From positions 440,669-504,668 of the forward strand of contig NZ_LT615228.1 of NCBI RefSeq assembly GCF_900096765.1: a DNA stretch of 64,000 bases, written 5' to 3'. This document shows positions 19,636 through 29,043 of the stretch, in pieces; positions within the stretch are counted from its first letter, which is position 1, and each line of letters starts with the position of its first letter. Both the position numbers and the translations under genes were made by a program. The notes below the pieces were generated by a model. The model was not told where the DNA came from. It was given only the letters and a program-made list of their open reading frames with translations, and searched no databases. This DNA comes from Polynucleobacter necessarius (GTDB taxonomy: Bacteria > Pseudomonadota > Gammaproteobacteria > Burkholderiales > Burkholderiaceae).

Positions 19636-21180
19636 ATGTGCGGCGTCGTCGGAACCGTTTCCCACTCCCCAGTAAATCAACTTCTCTATGATGCTTTGTT
19701 GCTCTTGCAACATCGCGGTCAGGATGCAGCTGGTATTGCAACAATGAATGGTAATTCGTTCACCATGCATAAAGCCAATGGCCTGGTGCGGGATGTATTT
19801 AGAACGCGCAATATGCGTAGTCTTCTTGGTAATGCTGGCATTGGTCAGGCACGTTACCCAACAGCGGGTTCAGCAAGTAGCGAAGAAGAAGCGCAACCGT
19901 TTTATGTCAGCGCCCCTTACGGAATTATTTTGGCGCACAACGGTAATCTGACAAATGCACCTAGCCTGCGTGTCGAAATGGCTTATCGAGATCGCCGTCA
20001 TATCAACACCAGCTCAGATACAGAGGTTTTGTTAAACGTCTTGGCTGATGAGTTGCAAAAAGAAACTAATAGCGCTGCTTTGGATGAGGGCGCCATGTTT
20101 AATGCAGTGACTGGTGTTGCTAGCCGTGTTAAAGGCTCTTACGCAGTTGTTTCCTTGATCGCTGGTTATGGCTTGCTAGCTTTCCGTGATCCATTTGGTA
20201 TACGTCCTCTATGTATTGGGCGGATTGATACACCACAGGGCCCAGAATGGATGGTGGCCTCAGAGTCGGTGGCTCTAGAAGGTCTCGGCTTTACTTTTGT
20301 GCGGGATGTGAATCCTGGCGAAGCAATTTACATTGATTTAGATGGCAATTTTTATGCCCGTCAGTGTGTGCCTAATGCAGTATTAACTCCCTGTATTTTT
20401 GAGTACGTTTATATGGCAAGGCCTGACTCCACGATTGATGGCGTGACTGTCTATAACGTCCGTATGCGTATGGGTGACTACTTGGCTGAGAAGATTCGCA
20501 AAGAAACCAATGTCGATGAAATCGATGTAGTGATGCCGATCCCAGATTCAAGCCGTCCTGCTGCTATGCAAGTAGCTAAAAATTTAGGCGTTGATTATCG
20601 CGAAGGCTTCTTTAAGAACCGCTACATTGGTCGTACCTTCATCATGCCTGGCCAAGCGGTGCGTAAAAAATCTGTACGCCAGAAACTCAATGCAATGCGT
20701 ATTGAATTTAAAGACAAGACCGTTTTGATTGTGGACGACTCTATCGTTCGCGGTACGACTTCATTTGAGATCGTGCAAATGGCTCGGGAGTCTGGTGCAA
20801 AGAAAGTGATCTTTGCCTCTGCAGCGCCACCGGTACGTTTTCCAAATGTGTACGGAATTGATATGCCAACTCGTAGCGAATTGGTTGCTTATGGCCGTAC
20901 TGATGAAGAGATCAATAAGATGATTGGTGCTGATCAATTGATCTATCAAAGCGTTGAAGATATGAAGCAAGCGGTGAGGGATATTAATCCCAATATCCAA
21001 AACTTCGAGGCCTCCTGCTTTGATGGCAATTACATCACTGGCGATATCAACGAGTCCTATTTAGATGCTTTGGAAGCGCAAAGAAACTCTTCTGCAGCAA
21101 AGGCGGGTCGTCAGCGTCAGCGTGATTCCAGTGACTTTGCACGCTCTCAGCTCCATTTGCATTTGGCGACCGAAGACTAA
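19636..21180 (+). CDS. purF: Amidophosphoribosyltransferase
   Basis: PurF makes phosphoribosylamine from PRPP and glutamine, the first step of purine synthesis. The protein begins MCGVVGTV, so the N-terminal nucleophile Cys2 is exposed after Met removal. LLLQHRGQDAAGIAT belongs to the Ntn glutaminase domain. The PRPP-binding motif VLIVDDSIVRGTTS lies in the C-terminal half. Length is 514 aa. It starts 4 bp after the broken cvpA, so the upstream lesion may affect transcript stability. Confidence 0.97.
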   Translation: MCGVVGTVSHSPVNQLLYDALLLLQHRGQDAAGIATMNGNSFTMHKANGLVRDVFRTRNMRSLLGNAGIGQARYPTAGSASSEEEAQPFYVSAPYGIILAHNGNLTNAPSLRVEMAYRDRRHINTSSDTEVLLNVLADELQKETNSAALDEGAMFNAVTGVASRVKGSYAVVSLIAGYGLLAFRDPFGIRPLCIGRIDTPQGPEWMVASESVALEGLGFTFVRDVNPGEAIYIDLDGNFYARQCVPNAVLTPCIFEYVYMARPDSTIDGVTVYNVRMRMGDYLAEKIRKETNVDEIDVVMPIPDSSRPAAMQVAKNLGVDYREGFFKNRYIGRTFIMPGQAVRKKSVRQKLNAMRIEFKDKTVLIVDDSIVRGTTSFEIVQMARESGAKKVIFASAAPPVRFPNVYGIDMPTRSELVAYGRTDEEINKMIGADQLIYQSVEDMKQAVRDINPNIQNFEASCFDGNYITGDINESYLDALEAQRNSSAAKAGRQRQRDSSDFARSQLHLHLATED

Positions 21181-21191
21181 AAAGCGACAAG

Positions 21192-21216
21192 AAATTGCCT
21201 CTGATGAGGTAATTTT
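21192..21216 (+). terminator. Hairpin after purF, possible weak terminator
   Basis: AAATTGCCTC (21192-21201) and GAGGTAATTT (21206-21215) form a 10-bp stem with one G-T pair and a TGAT loop. The following T-run is short. The hairpin sits between purF and metZ and could end or attenuate the purF transcript. Confidence 0.45.
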
Positions 21217-21240
21217 GCAATTCGGTGTCAAAATAGCAGC

Positions 21241-22449
21241 ATGAAGAGTAAAACCACACGCAAAAAGCCCGATTTTTCTAAGCTTGCGCTAGAGACCTTA
21301 GCGGTTCGCGCCGGCACTCGTCGTACCGCTGAATATCAAGAACATTCAGAGGCAATGTTTCTTACTTCCAGTTTTTGCTTTGATAGCGCAGAGTTAGCGG
21401 CCGATGGTTTTGCCCACGCTGACCAAGGCTTTATCTACTCTCGTTTTACCAATCCTACGGTAAGTATGTTCCAAGATCGCTTAGCTGCATTAGAGGGTGG
21501 CGAGGCATGTATTGCAACTGCATCTGGCATGTCTGCGATTCTTACGATGGCAATGGCTCATCTTCAAGCGGGCGATCATGTTGTTTGTTCGCGTTCTGTA
21601 TTTGGCGCCACGATTCAGTTGTTTACGAACATTCTGGGCCGCTTTGGTATTACCACTACCTATGTCGACTTGGCTGATACCAAGTCATGGCAGGCCGCTG
21701 TTCAGCCTAATACCAAATTGTTCTATTTAGAAACCCCTTCTAATCCTTTAACTGAAATTGCTGATATCAAGGCAATTTCTAAAATTGCCAAGAAGGCGGG
21801 TGCCTTGTTTGCAGTAGACAACTGCTTTTGCACACCAGCGCTTCAAAAGCCGCTCTCATTAGGTGCGGATGTCGTGATTCACTCAGCCACAAAATATTTA
21901 GATGGCCAAGGTAGAGTGGTTGGCGGCGCTATTGTTGGTAGCAATGATTTTGTGATGGGCAAAGTATTTCCTTATGTGCGCACTGCAGGGCCAACACTAT
22001 CGGCCTTTAATGCTTGGGTATTTTTAAAAGGCCTTGAGACTTTAGAGCTTCGCATGAAGCAGCAGAGTCAGAACGCACTTGCGCTAGCGCAATGGTTGGA
22101 AAAACAACCTGGCGTTGAGCGCGTTTACCATCCTGGTCTTAAATCGCATCCTCAACATGCCTTGGCAATGCGCCAGCAAAAAGAGGGTGGCGCGATTTTG
22201 TCTTTCACTTTGAAGGGTGGCAAGAAGGCTGCATTTAAGCTCATCAATCAAACCAAGCTTTGCTCTATCACAGCAAACTTGGGTGATACCCGTACGACGA
22301 TTACGCATCCAGCGACGACCACGCACTGCCGTGTTAGCCCAGAAGTACGTAAAGCAGCCGGAATCTCTGATGGATTGGTGCGCATCGCTGTTGGTCTAGA
22401 AAACATCAACGACCTCAAGGCAGACCTCGTTGGCGGACTCAATAAATAA
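21241..22449 (+). CDS. metZ: O-succinylhomoserine sulfhydrylase
   Basis: MetZ uses PLP to make homocysteine from O-succinylhomoserine and sulfide. The 402-aa protein belongs to the Cys/Met metabolism PLP family. TFVCSRSVFGATIQLF-like and YLETPSNPL segments are present, and the PLP lysine is in HSATKYLDGQGRVVGG. The order purF-metZ-methyltransferase is found in other Burkholderiaceae. Distinction from cystathionine gamma-synthase rests on the neighbourhood and the TRTAEYQEHSEAMFLTSSF N-terminus typical of MetZ. Confidence 0.92.
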   Translation: MKSKTTRKKPDFSKLALETLAVRAGTRRTAEYQEHSEAMFLTSSFCFDSAELAADGFAHADQGFIYSRFTNPTVSMFQDRLAALEGGEACIATASGMSAILTMAMAHLQAGDHVVCSRSVFGATIQLFTNILGRFGITTTYVDLADTKSWQAAVQPNTKLFYLETPSNPLTEIADIKAISKIAKKAGALFAVDNCFCTPALQKPLSLGADVVIHSATKYLDGQGRVVGGAIVGSNDFVMGKVFPYVRTAGPTLSAFNAWVFLKGLETLELRMKQQSQNALALAQWLEKQPGVERVYHPGLKSHPQHALAMRQQKEGGAILSFTLKGGKKAAFKLINQTKLCSITANLGDTRTTITHPATTTHCRVSPEVRKAAGISDGLVRIAVGLENINDLKADLVGGLNK

Positions 22450-22471
22450 TCAAGTCCATCAAGACAAGCCC

Positions 22472-23095
22472 ATGGGTTTTTCGGATGCTACTGCGTTTTG
22501 GAACGAGCGCTTTGATAAGGCAGAGTTTATCTTTGGCAAAGAGCCTAATGAATACCTCGTTGAAAAAACTACCCAATACTTAAAGCCAGGCAATCAAGTG
22601 CTCTGCATAGCTGATGGCGAGGGCCGCAATGGCGTTTGGTTGGCTAAACAGGGTATGCAAGTAGTCGGCTTTGATGCTTCTGATATTGCGCTGACAAAAG
22701 CAAATCAATTTGCAAAAGATAACCAGGTCAAAGTTGACTATTCATTTTCGGATACTGACAGTTACGCATGGCCTGCCAAAACTTATGATGCAGTAGTCGG
22801 TATTTTTATTCAGTTTGCTGACCCAGCAATGCGTGAGCGCATCTTTCAAAAGACTTATGAAACGCTCAAGCCTGGAGGTCTATTCATCCTTCAGGGTTAC
22901 ACGCCAAAGCAACTGGAGTACAAAACGGGCGGACCATCATTAATTGAGCATCTCTATACAGAGGAGCTCATACGCGATTTAGCATGCGACTTTAATATTT
23001 TGGAGCTTTGCTCTTACGAGAAAGAGCTTTCAGAAGGACCAAGACATACTGGTATGTCAGCTTTATTGGGCTTGGTAGCGCAAAAGCCAGTTTAA
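22472..23095 (+). CDS. Class I SAM-dependent methyltransferase
   Basis: The 207-aa cytoplasmic protein has the SAM motif I as VLCIADGEGRNGVWLAKQG, an acidic motif II in VVGFDASDIAL, and a TehB/UbiE-like core (YDAVVGIFIQF, LKPGGLFILQGYTP). The substrate is unknown. I chose ATG 22472 over an in-frame TTG at 22430 inside metZ, because the conserved sequence begins near FSDATAFWNERF. It converges on modC: its stop lies within 4 bp of the modC stop on the other strand. Confidence 0.85.
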   Translation: MGFSDATAFWNERFDKAEFIFGKEPNEYLVEKTTQYLKPGNQVLCIADGEGRNGVWLAKQGMQVVGFDASDIALTKANQFAKDNQVKVDYSFSDTDSYAWPAKTYDAVVGIFIQFADPAMRERIFQKTYETLKPGGLFILQGYTPKQLEYKTGGPSLIEHLYTEELIRDLACDFNILELCSYEKELSEGPRHTGMSALLGLVAQKPV

Positions 23096-24199
23096 TCGCT
23101 AAAGCGCCTTGGATCGTTGATGGGGCGTAGAGGCATGATATGAATCTTGCTGCCATCTATTTCTACAAAAGTATTTTTCCCTACTTCTAGCGAGAGTCGC
23201 TTTACCTCAGCAGCAGACGCTTCCCAGGTAATGGTGTGATTGCCCTCAGCAGTTCTCAATTGAATCACAGCTATTTGACCCAATGTACTGATTTGCTCAA
23301 CCTGTGCGCAGATCCTGGTATTGCTGGGATCTGAGTGCAGGCTTAATCCATCTCCAGGAATCACCCATGCAACCGGAGTATTCGGAGGAATCTTTCCCTT
23401 ATCAATCACTTCAAAGATGCGATCACATTCAGACCAGCTGAGTTTGCCGGCGGTAAAAATACCTTCAAATTTATTGCTAATACCAATCAGTTCTGCAACC
23501 CGAGAGTTTCTGGGTCTTTCAAACAAAATTTGTGGAGGCGCCGTTTGTAATCCCACGCCTTGATCGATAACGGTGATGCGGTCAGCTAATAGATCGGCTT
23601 CACGCAAGTCGTGAGTCACGAGCAGAATGGGAATATTCAAATCCTTGCGAAGCTCGGCAAGTGTTTTATAAAGACCTTGGCGGGTAGGTGCATCAATTGC
23701 AGAGAAGGGCTCATCTAGCAATAGTATTTTGGGCGATCTTGCCAGGGCTCTTGCTAGAGCGACTCGTTGCTGTTGTCCGCCAGAGAGTTGGTTAGGCATA
23801 CGCTGAGCTAATTCACCAATACCCATGCGATCGAGCCATTGTTGCGCTAGGACTCTCCGATCACTCAATCTATCGATAGTGTTGTGCAGCGGAATACAAA
23901 CATTGTCTACAGCAGATAGATGGGGGAAGGAGGGCGTATTGCTGAAATAAAAATCCACAAGAGCGTTGTGCAGGAGACAAAGCTTTGATGATTCCCTGAA
24001 TATCATTGGCCTCAAACCATGGTTGACCGTCGCATTCAATTTTGCCGATTTGAGCATTATTCAGGCCCGCAATGGTACGAAGTGCAGTGGTCTTGCCGCT
24101 ACCTGAGGGGCCCACTAATGCGTGAAGTTCGCCAGCTACACACTCAATATTGAGTTGCAGTGGATTGGGAGTGGTTTGGGAGAGTTGAATTTTGAGCAT
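23092..24199 (-). pseudogene. modC: modC, molybdate-type ABC ATPase, frameshifted
   Basis: An ABC ATPase reads in two frames on the minus strand. From 24199, the first frame gives Walker A (LVGPSGSGKTTALRTIAGL) and the Q-loop (FQQYAL), then goes wrong. The second frame (to 23092) resumes at FPHLSAVDNV and contains the signature [16 protein letters not shown], Walker [13 protein letters not shown] and a C-terminal TOBE-like domain. One extra base in the run near 23929-23930 explains the shift; without it the protein would be 368 aa. The gene overlaps modB (TAATG). Molybdate specificity is inferred from the modB partner and the TOBE tail. Confidence 0.85.
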
Positions 24200-24849
24200 T
24201 AGCTTCTTCTCACCGCTTTGTGTGATGGGCTAAAGAGGCCATACGATAGTGCGATTGCAAACAGTGAGGTGCCTAGCAATAATAACGAGAGCGAACCTGC
24301 GCCAGCAGTATCAAAACTTTGTACTTTGTCGTAGATGGCAATCGATACGGTTTTGGTTTCTCCGGGGATGGCGCCACCAACCATCAGAATGACTCCGAAC
24401 TCTCCGAGGGTGTGAGCGAAAGTAAGAACTGCGGCGCTAGTAATACCGCGCCAAGCCAAAGGCAGCTCGATTAAGCGAAATATTTACCATTTCGATAAAC
24501 CGCTGACTTGAGCAGCTTCGCGAATCTCCGGTTGAATTGCTTCGAATGCGCGTTGTATCGGTTGAATAGCAAAAGGAAGATTAACGATCAGAGAAGCAAT
24601 CAGAATTCCTGTAAATGAAAACACAAGCGGGACGCCAAAAATACCTTTTCCACCAAGGCCTACTAATAAGTAGTAACCCAACACCGTTGGTGGCAGAACC
24701 AACGGGAGGGCTAAGCCAGCCTCTATCCATGACCGCATTCTCCCCATGCCTTGGAGAGTATGGGCGACCCAGACCCCAAAAGGCAGAATAAGAGTCAAAG
24801 TCCATAAAGCCAGCTTTAGCGAGAGGAGCAGGGCCTCTAGGTCAAACAT
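24199..24849 (-). pseudogene. modB: modB, molybdate ABC transporter permease, nonsense mutation
   Basis: The gene encodes a BPD-type permease with LALPLVLPPTVLGYYLL, IQRAFEAIQPEIREAAQVSG (EAA loop) and HTLGEFGVILMVGGAIPGET, the last two being ModB hallmarks. An in-frame TAA at 24486-24484 (codon 122) interrupts it directly after SGLSKW. The same frame continues as IFRLIELPLAWRG to the normal end. Intact length would be 216 aa. No modA is present next to it. With modC also broken, the transporter is non-functional. Confidence 0.88.
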
Positions 24850-25000
24850 GGGGTGGTCACGATGGAAAAAGACATCCCACTATTTTCACCCATCTTAGGG
24901 TAATGGGGGTCACCTACCTGGGCGATTGATGCTAGATTCCCTAATCCCCTTTAAAGTATAGGATTGGGGCAATAATGAAAACCCTAATTAAGGGAGTTTG
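24850..25000. promoter_or_regulatory. Divergent intergenic region between modB and soxY
   Basis: These 151 bp separate the minus-strand mod genes from the plus-strand sox cluster and must carry the sox promoter. An AGGGAG element (24991-24996) serves soxY. No modA or soxCD remnant could be read here. No specific operator was identified. Confidence 0.4.
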
Positions 25001-25465
25001 ATGGGAATGAATATGAATTTGCAGCGTCGCGATTTAATGAAATATACGGCAGTATTCGGGCTGATGGCATCTGCTGGATTAATTACCACCGCACAGGCTG
25101 AGGAGTGGAACAAAGCCGTCTTTGATGGCAAAAGCCTGGATGAGGTATTCAAAGCCCTTGGTACTGGCACTCCAGAGAAATCTGCAGCAGTGACGATTAA
25201 TGCACCTGATATTGCAGAAAATGGCGCAGTTGTACCGGTTGGCATTACGACTAATCTAAAAGGAAATCAATTAGCTATCTTGGTTGAAAAAAATCCGAGC
25301 CCTATGGCTGTGCAATTTTTTATTCCAGCAGGCACCGAGCCGATGGTAACTACTCGTATCAAAATGGCTCAGACCTCCAATGTCTATGCTTTGGTGAAGG
25401 CCGATGGTAAGTGGACTATGGCTGTTAAAGAAATTAAGGTGACTTTAGGTGGTTGCGGCGGTTAA
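25001..25465 (+). CDS. soxY: Thiosulfate oxidation carrier protein SoxY
   Basis: SoxY carries the sulfur substrate covalently on a C-terminal cysteine during periplasmic thiosulfate oxidation. The 154-aa precursor has a twin-arginine signal (LQRRDLMKYTAVFGLMA, cleavage near AQA) for Tat export with SoxZ. It ends in the diagnostic swinging arm LGGCGG. The start may be ATG 25001, 25007 or 25013. I used 25001, although its AGGGAG spacing is short. It is the first gene of soxYZAXB. Confidence 0.95.
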   Translation: MGMNMNLQRRDLMKYTAVFGLMASAGLITTAQAEEWNKAVFDGKSLDEVFKALGTGTPEKSAAVTINAPDIAENGAVVPVGITTNLKGNQLAILVEKNPSPMAVQFFIPAGTEPMVTTRIKMAQTSNVYALVKADGKWTMAVKEIKVTLGGCGG

Positions 25466-25524
25466 TTACCCTCATAACAAACCTCAATACATCAATCAGA
25501 TAAAGAATAGATAAAGGAAATACG

Positions 25525-25833
25525 ATGGGTGATCCAATGCGCATTCGGGCAGCCGAATCAAATGGTGTTGTCGATGTCAAAATTCTCATGAAGCATGATA
25601 TGGAGTCAGGTCAGCGTAAAGATTCTGCCGGAAAATTGATTCCTGCTTGGTTTATTTCAACGGTTACTGTCAAAGCCCAGGGTAAAGAAGTATTTGCTGC
25701 AGAGTTTGGCTCAGCCGTCTCCAAGGATCCTTTCTTGAGCTTTAAGTACAAGGGTTCAAAGGGAGATAAGCTAACGGTAAGCTGGATTGATACCAAGGGC
25801 GATAAGCGGACTGATGAAGCAACCGTCTCCTAA
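25525..25833 (+). CDS. soxZ: Thiosulfate oxidation carrier complex protein SoxZ
   Basis: SoxZ forms the heterodimer with SoxY and is co-exported with it, lacking its own signal peptide, as seen here. The 102-aa protein begins MGDPMRIRAAESNGVVDVKI and contains LIPAWFISTVTVKAQGKEVF and DPFLSFKYKGSKGDKLTVSW, typical of the family. AAAGGAAA precedes the ATG. Confidence 0.95.
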   Translation: MGDPMRIRAAESNGVVDVKILMKHDMESGQRKDSAGKLIPAWFISTVTVKAQGKEVFAAEFGSAVSKDPFLSFKYKGSKGDKLTVSWIDTKGDKRTDEATVS

Positions 25834-25840
25834 AGTCGCT

Positions 25841-26653
25841 ATGCAAAAACATCACCGTCTTTTATTGAAGGTTGCACTCGCAAGCACTGTGGCGATTGCG
25901 AGTGCAAGTTCTTTTGCGCAATCTACTGCTGACGAAATCGCCAAGTACCGTCAAATGATTGCCGATGGAAACCCATCAGAGTTATATGAAGATGCTGGAG
26001 CGGAGTTATGGAAAAAGCCAGCAGGACCTAAAAATGCCACTCTTGAAAAATGTAATCTAGGTCTTGGCTCTGGAGTCATTAAAGGGGCGGCAGCGCAGTT
26101 GCCAAGATATTTTGCTGATACCAATAAAGTGCAGGACTTAGAGTCACGCTTGATTACTTGCATGTCTACTTTGCAAGGTATTTCTGCTCAGGAAATTATT
26201 GATGCGCCATTCCAAAAGGGTCTTAAGAAGGACATGGATGCTTTGGTGGCTTATGTAGTGACCGCATCCAAAGATCAGAAAATTAAGGTAAGCGTTCAGC
26301 ATCCAAAAGAAAAAGAGGCTTATGAATTAGGTAAGCGTGCTTTTTATTACCAGGGCGGCCCCATGGATTTCTCGTGCGCCACTTGTCATGGTTCTGATGG
26401 CAAGCGTATTCGTTTGCAGGATCTGCCTAATTTAACTTCTCAGGCTGGCGCTGCTGCAGGATGGGGTTCGTGGCCAGCTTACCGCGTATCAAGCGGTCAG
26501 TTTTGGACCATGGGTCTGCGCTTAAATGATTGCTATCGCCAGCAACGCTTCCCATTCCCAATTTATGGCTCAGAGTTATTAACAGCGGTTTCCATGTATA
26601 TGGCTGTTAACGCTAATGGTGGCACGATGCAAACACCAGGCTTGAAGCGCTAG
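25841..26653 (+). CDS. soxA: Sulfur oxidation c-type cytochrome SoxA
   Basis: SoxA with SoxX attaches thiosulfate to SoxY oxidatively. The precursor has a Sec signal peptide ending ASSFAQ. One c-heme motif CATCH is in FSCATCHGSDGK, and the active-site persulfide cysteine is probably in LNDCYRQQRFP. The other cysteines (EKCNLGLG, LITCMST) are not CxxCH, so this is the single-heme type in sequence. I chose ATG 25841, after the soxZ stop. ATG 25814, overlapping soxZ, is the alternative and would only lengthen the n-region. Confidence 0.93.
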   Translation: MQKHHRLLLKVALASTVAIASASSFAQSTADEIAKYRQMIADGNPSELYEDAGAELWKKPAGPKNATLEKCNLGLGSGVIKGAAAQLPRYFADTNKVQDLESRLITCMSTLQGISAQEIIDAPFQKGLKKDMDALVAYVVTASKDQKIKVSVQHPKEKEAYELGKRAFYYQGGPMDFSCATCHGSDGKRIRLQDLPNLTSQAGAAAGWGSWPAYRVSSGQFWTMGLRLNDCYRQQRFPFPIYGSELLTAVSMYMAVNANGGTMQTPGLKR

Positions 26654-26663
26654 GATTAATCAT

Positions 26664-27281
26664 ATGAAAACAAAATTATTCCTATCTATTACCACCCTCA
26701 CAATTTTTTCTTGTGCAGTACACGCTCAATCTAATTTTGATTCTAAGTTTCAGAAAATGATGTCAGAGGGCTTTAGGGCTGAAGGCATAGCAGGCTTGGA
26801 TCGTATCAAGCAGGACGAAACACAGCGTTTTTGTTCAAACCCAAAACAAATAAATACAAAGCAGGGGGCTGCTAAAGCGATTGAAATTCAAAAAATGAAT
26901 ATGGCTTCGATTGCTCAACCGACGGATGGAAAATATATTGGTAATTGGAAGAGTGGTGAAGCAATTGCTCAGAGTGGTCGTGGCGCTACCTGGACTGATA
27001 AGCCTGATACCGTGAATGGTGGTGGCTGCTATAACTGCCATGAGATCGATAAAAAAGAGATCTCTTACGGCAATATTGGCCCAAGCTTGTGGAATTACGG
27101 AAAAAACCGCGGGTATTCACAAGAAGTATTGGTTTATACCTGGAATCGGATAAACAATTCAAAAGCCTATAACGCCTGCAGTAATATGCCGCGTTTTGGG
27201 CACTTCAAATTGTTAACCCAAGAGCAAATGCAAGATGTCATGGCTTTGTTACTAGATCCGCAGTCACCTGTTAATCAGTAA
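26664..27281 (+). CDS. soxX: Sulfur oxidation c-type cytochrome SoxX
   Basis: SoxX is the electron-accepting partner of SoxA. The 205-aa precursor has a Sec signal (cleavage near VHAQS). It has one c-heme site, GGGCYNCHEID, followed by YGNIGPSLWNYG. A methionine ligand is likely in NMPRFGHF. AGGA lies upstream of the ATG. The N-terminal extension before the heme site is long, as in beta-proteobacterial SoxX. Confidence 0.93.
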   Translation: MKTKLFLSITTLTIFSCAVHAQSNFDSKFQKMMSEGFRAEGIAGLDRIKQDETQRFCSNPKQINTKQGAAKAIEIQKMNMASIAQPTDGKYIGNWKSGEAIAQSGRGATWTDKPDTVNGGGCYNCHEIDKKEISYGNIGPSLWNYGKNRGYSQEVLVYTWNRINNSKAYNACSNMPRFGHFKLLTQEQMQDVMALLLDPQSPVNQ

Positions 27282-27290
27282 TCTATCAGC

Positions 27291-29027
27291 ATGTCACTCA
27301 ATCGTAGGGATTTTCTTCAGGCATTAGCCTTTGCTTCGATGGGTGGCATGAGTTTGCAGTCTGAATTTTCTGCTGCACAAAGCCATGCTCAGTCTTTTTA
27401 TGAATTGCCGAGATTTGGTAATGTGCATCTACTGCACTTTACCGATTGCCATGCGCAACTTCTGCCGATTTATTTCCGTGAGCCCAATGTCAATATTGGA
27501 GTGGGGTCGCAAGCCGGCAAGACACCGCATCTTGTTGGCGAATATTTCCTGAAGGCAAATAAGATTGCTTCGCATACTCGGGATGCGCATGCTTTTACGT
27601 ACTTAGATTTTACTGCTGCTGCTAAGCGGTATGGAAAGATGGGCGGCTTTGCGCACTTATCAACTCTGGTTAAGCAGTTAAAGGCATCAAGACCTGGAGC
27701 CTTATTGCTTGATGGTGGGGATACTTGGCAGGGATCGGGGACTGCCTTGTGGACCCAAGGTCAGGATATGGTTACTGCAGCCTTAGCCTTAGGTGTTGAT
27801 GTCATGACTGCCCACTGGGAAATGACACTTGGTGAGCAGCGCGTGATGGAGATTGTGCAAAAGGATTTCCAGAACAAGATCTCTTTTATTGCCCAAAATA
27901 TCACTACAACGGATTTTGGTGATGAGGTATTTGCGCCATACGTCATGCGTGAGATGAATGGTGTACCGGTTGCCATTATTGGCCAAGCATTTCCATACAC
28001 GCCTGTAGCCAATCCAAGATATTTCACGCCAAACTGGACCTTTGGTATCCAAGAGCAAAATCTGCAAAAGACGATTGATCAGGTAAGGCAGAAGGGTGCC
28101 AAAGCTGTAGTGTTGCTCTCCCACAATGGCATGGATGTTGACTTAAAGCTTGCGTCCAGAGTCCGAGGCTTGGATGCGATATTGGGTGGTCATACCCATG
28201 ATGGTGTTCCCATTCCAGTCAAGGTAAAGAATGCCGGCGGTATTACTCTGGTGACCAATGCTGGATCTAATGGAAAATTTTTAGGTGTTTTGGATTTTGA
28301 TGTGAAAGGTGGTCGAGTAGTGGATTTCCGCTACAAGCTATTGCCAGTATTTTCAAGGCTCATTCCGGCTGACCCCAAAATGAGCGAGCTCATCACACAA
28401 ATTCGCAAACCTTTTGAAAATCGTTTGAATGAGCAACTGGCTAAAACGGATGATCTGTTGTATCGACGCGGTAATTTCAATGGCAGTTTTGATCAAGTCA
28501 TTTTGGATGGTTTAATGGCCCAAAAGAATGCCGAGATTGCATTCTCTCCCGGGTTTAGGTGGGGCACCTCTTTGTTGCCAGGTCAATCCATCACGATGGA
28601 AAATTTGATGGATCAAACAGCCATCACTTACCCCTACACAACCGTCTCTAATATGACGGGTGAAAACATTAAGACTATCCTTGAGGATGTGGCTGACAAT
28701 TTATTTAATCCAGATCCGTATTATCAGCAGGGCGGTGATATGGTGAGGGTGGGTGGCCTGCAGTACACCATCGATCCCAATGCCTCCATGGGTAAACGTA
28801 TTTCAGAGATGCGCCTGAATGGCAAGCTCATTGAGGCTCATAAACAATACCGAGTTGCTGGGTGGGCGCCGGTGAGTGAAGAGGCTAGATCTCAAGGCTC
28901 TGAGCCAATTTGGAATTTGATGTCTAGGCATCTTAAAGAGAGCAAGTTCATTAAGCCCCAGAAATTAAATGAGCCCATCATTAAAGGCGTTGCCAATAAT
29001 CCGGGCATTGCACCCATTCGTTCATAA
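27291..29027 (+). CDS. soxB: Thiosulfohydrolase SoxB
   Basis: SoxB hydrolyses the terminal sulfone from SoxY-bound sulfur and needs two manganese ions. The 578-aa precursor has a Tat signal, LNRRDFLQALAF. The 5'-nucleotidase-like metal motifs are HFTDCHAQLLP, LLDGGDTWQGSG, LLSHNGMDVD and LGGHTHDGVPIPV. Length and motif order match SoxB rather than UshA. It ends the soxYZAXB run, and no soxCD follows. Confidence 0.96.
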   Translation: MSLNRRDFLQALAFASMGGMSLQSEFSAAQSHAQSFYELPRFGNVHLLHFTDCHAQLLPIYFREPNVNIGVGSQAGKTPHLVGEYFLKANKIASHTRDAHAFTYLDFTAAAKRYGKMGGFAHLSTLVKQLKASRPGALLLDGGDTWQGSGTALWTQGQDMVTAALALGVDVMTAHWEMTLGEQRVMEIVQKDFQNKISFIAQNITTTDFGDEVFAPYVMREMNGVPVAIIGQAFPYTPVANPRYFTPNWTFGIQEQNLQKTIDQVRQKGAKAVVLLSHNGMDVDLKLASRVRGLDAILGGHTHDGVPIPVKVKNAGGITLVTNAGSNGKFLGVLDFDVKGGRVVDFRYKLLPVFSRLIPADPKMSELITQIRKPFENRLNEQLAKTDDLLYRRGNFNGSFDQVILDGLMAQKNAEIAFSPGFRWGTSLLPGQSITMENLMDQTAITYPYTTVSNMTGENIKTILEDVADNLFNPDPYYQQGGDMVRVGGLQYTIDPNASMGKRISEMRLNGKLIEAHKQYRVAGWAPVSEEARSQGSEPIWNLMSRHLKESKFIKPQKLNEPIIKGVANNPGIAPIRS

Positions 29028-29043
29028 ACTAAAACACTGATCA

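Noticed and set aside
21192..21216. Hairpin before metZ as a SAM riboswitch
   Set aside because: Only one simple stem is visible, with none of the conserved core of known SAM riboswitches. A weak purF terminator is the better reading.
24484..24486. modB read as two separate small genes or as a frameshift
   Set aside because: The frame is the same on both sides of the TAA, and the conserved permease sequence continues across it. It is one gene with a nonsense codon.
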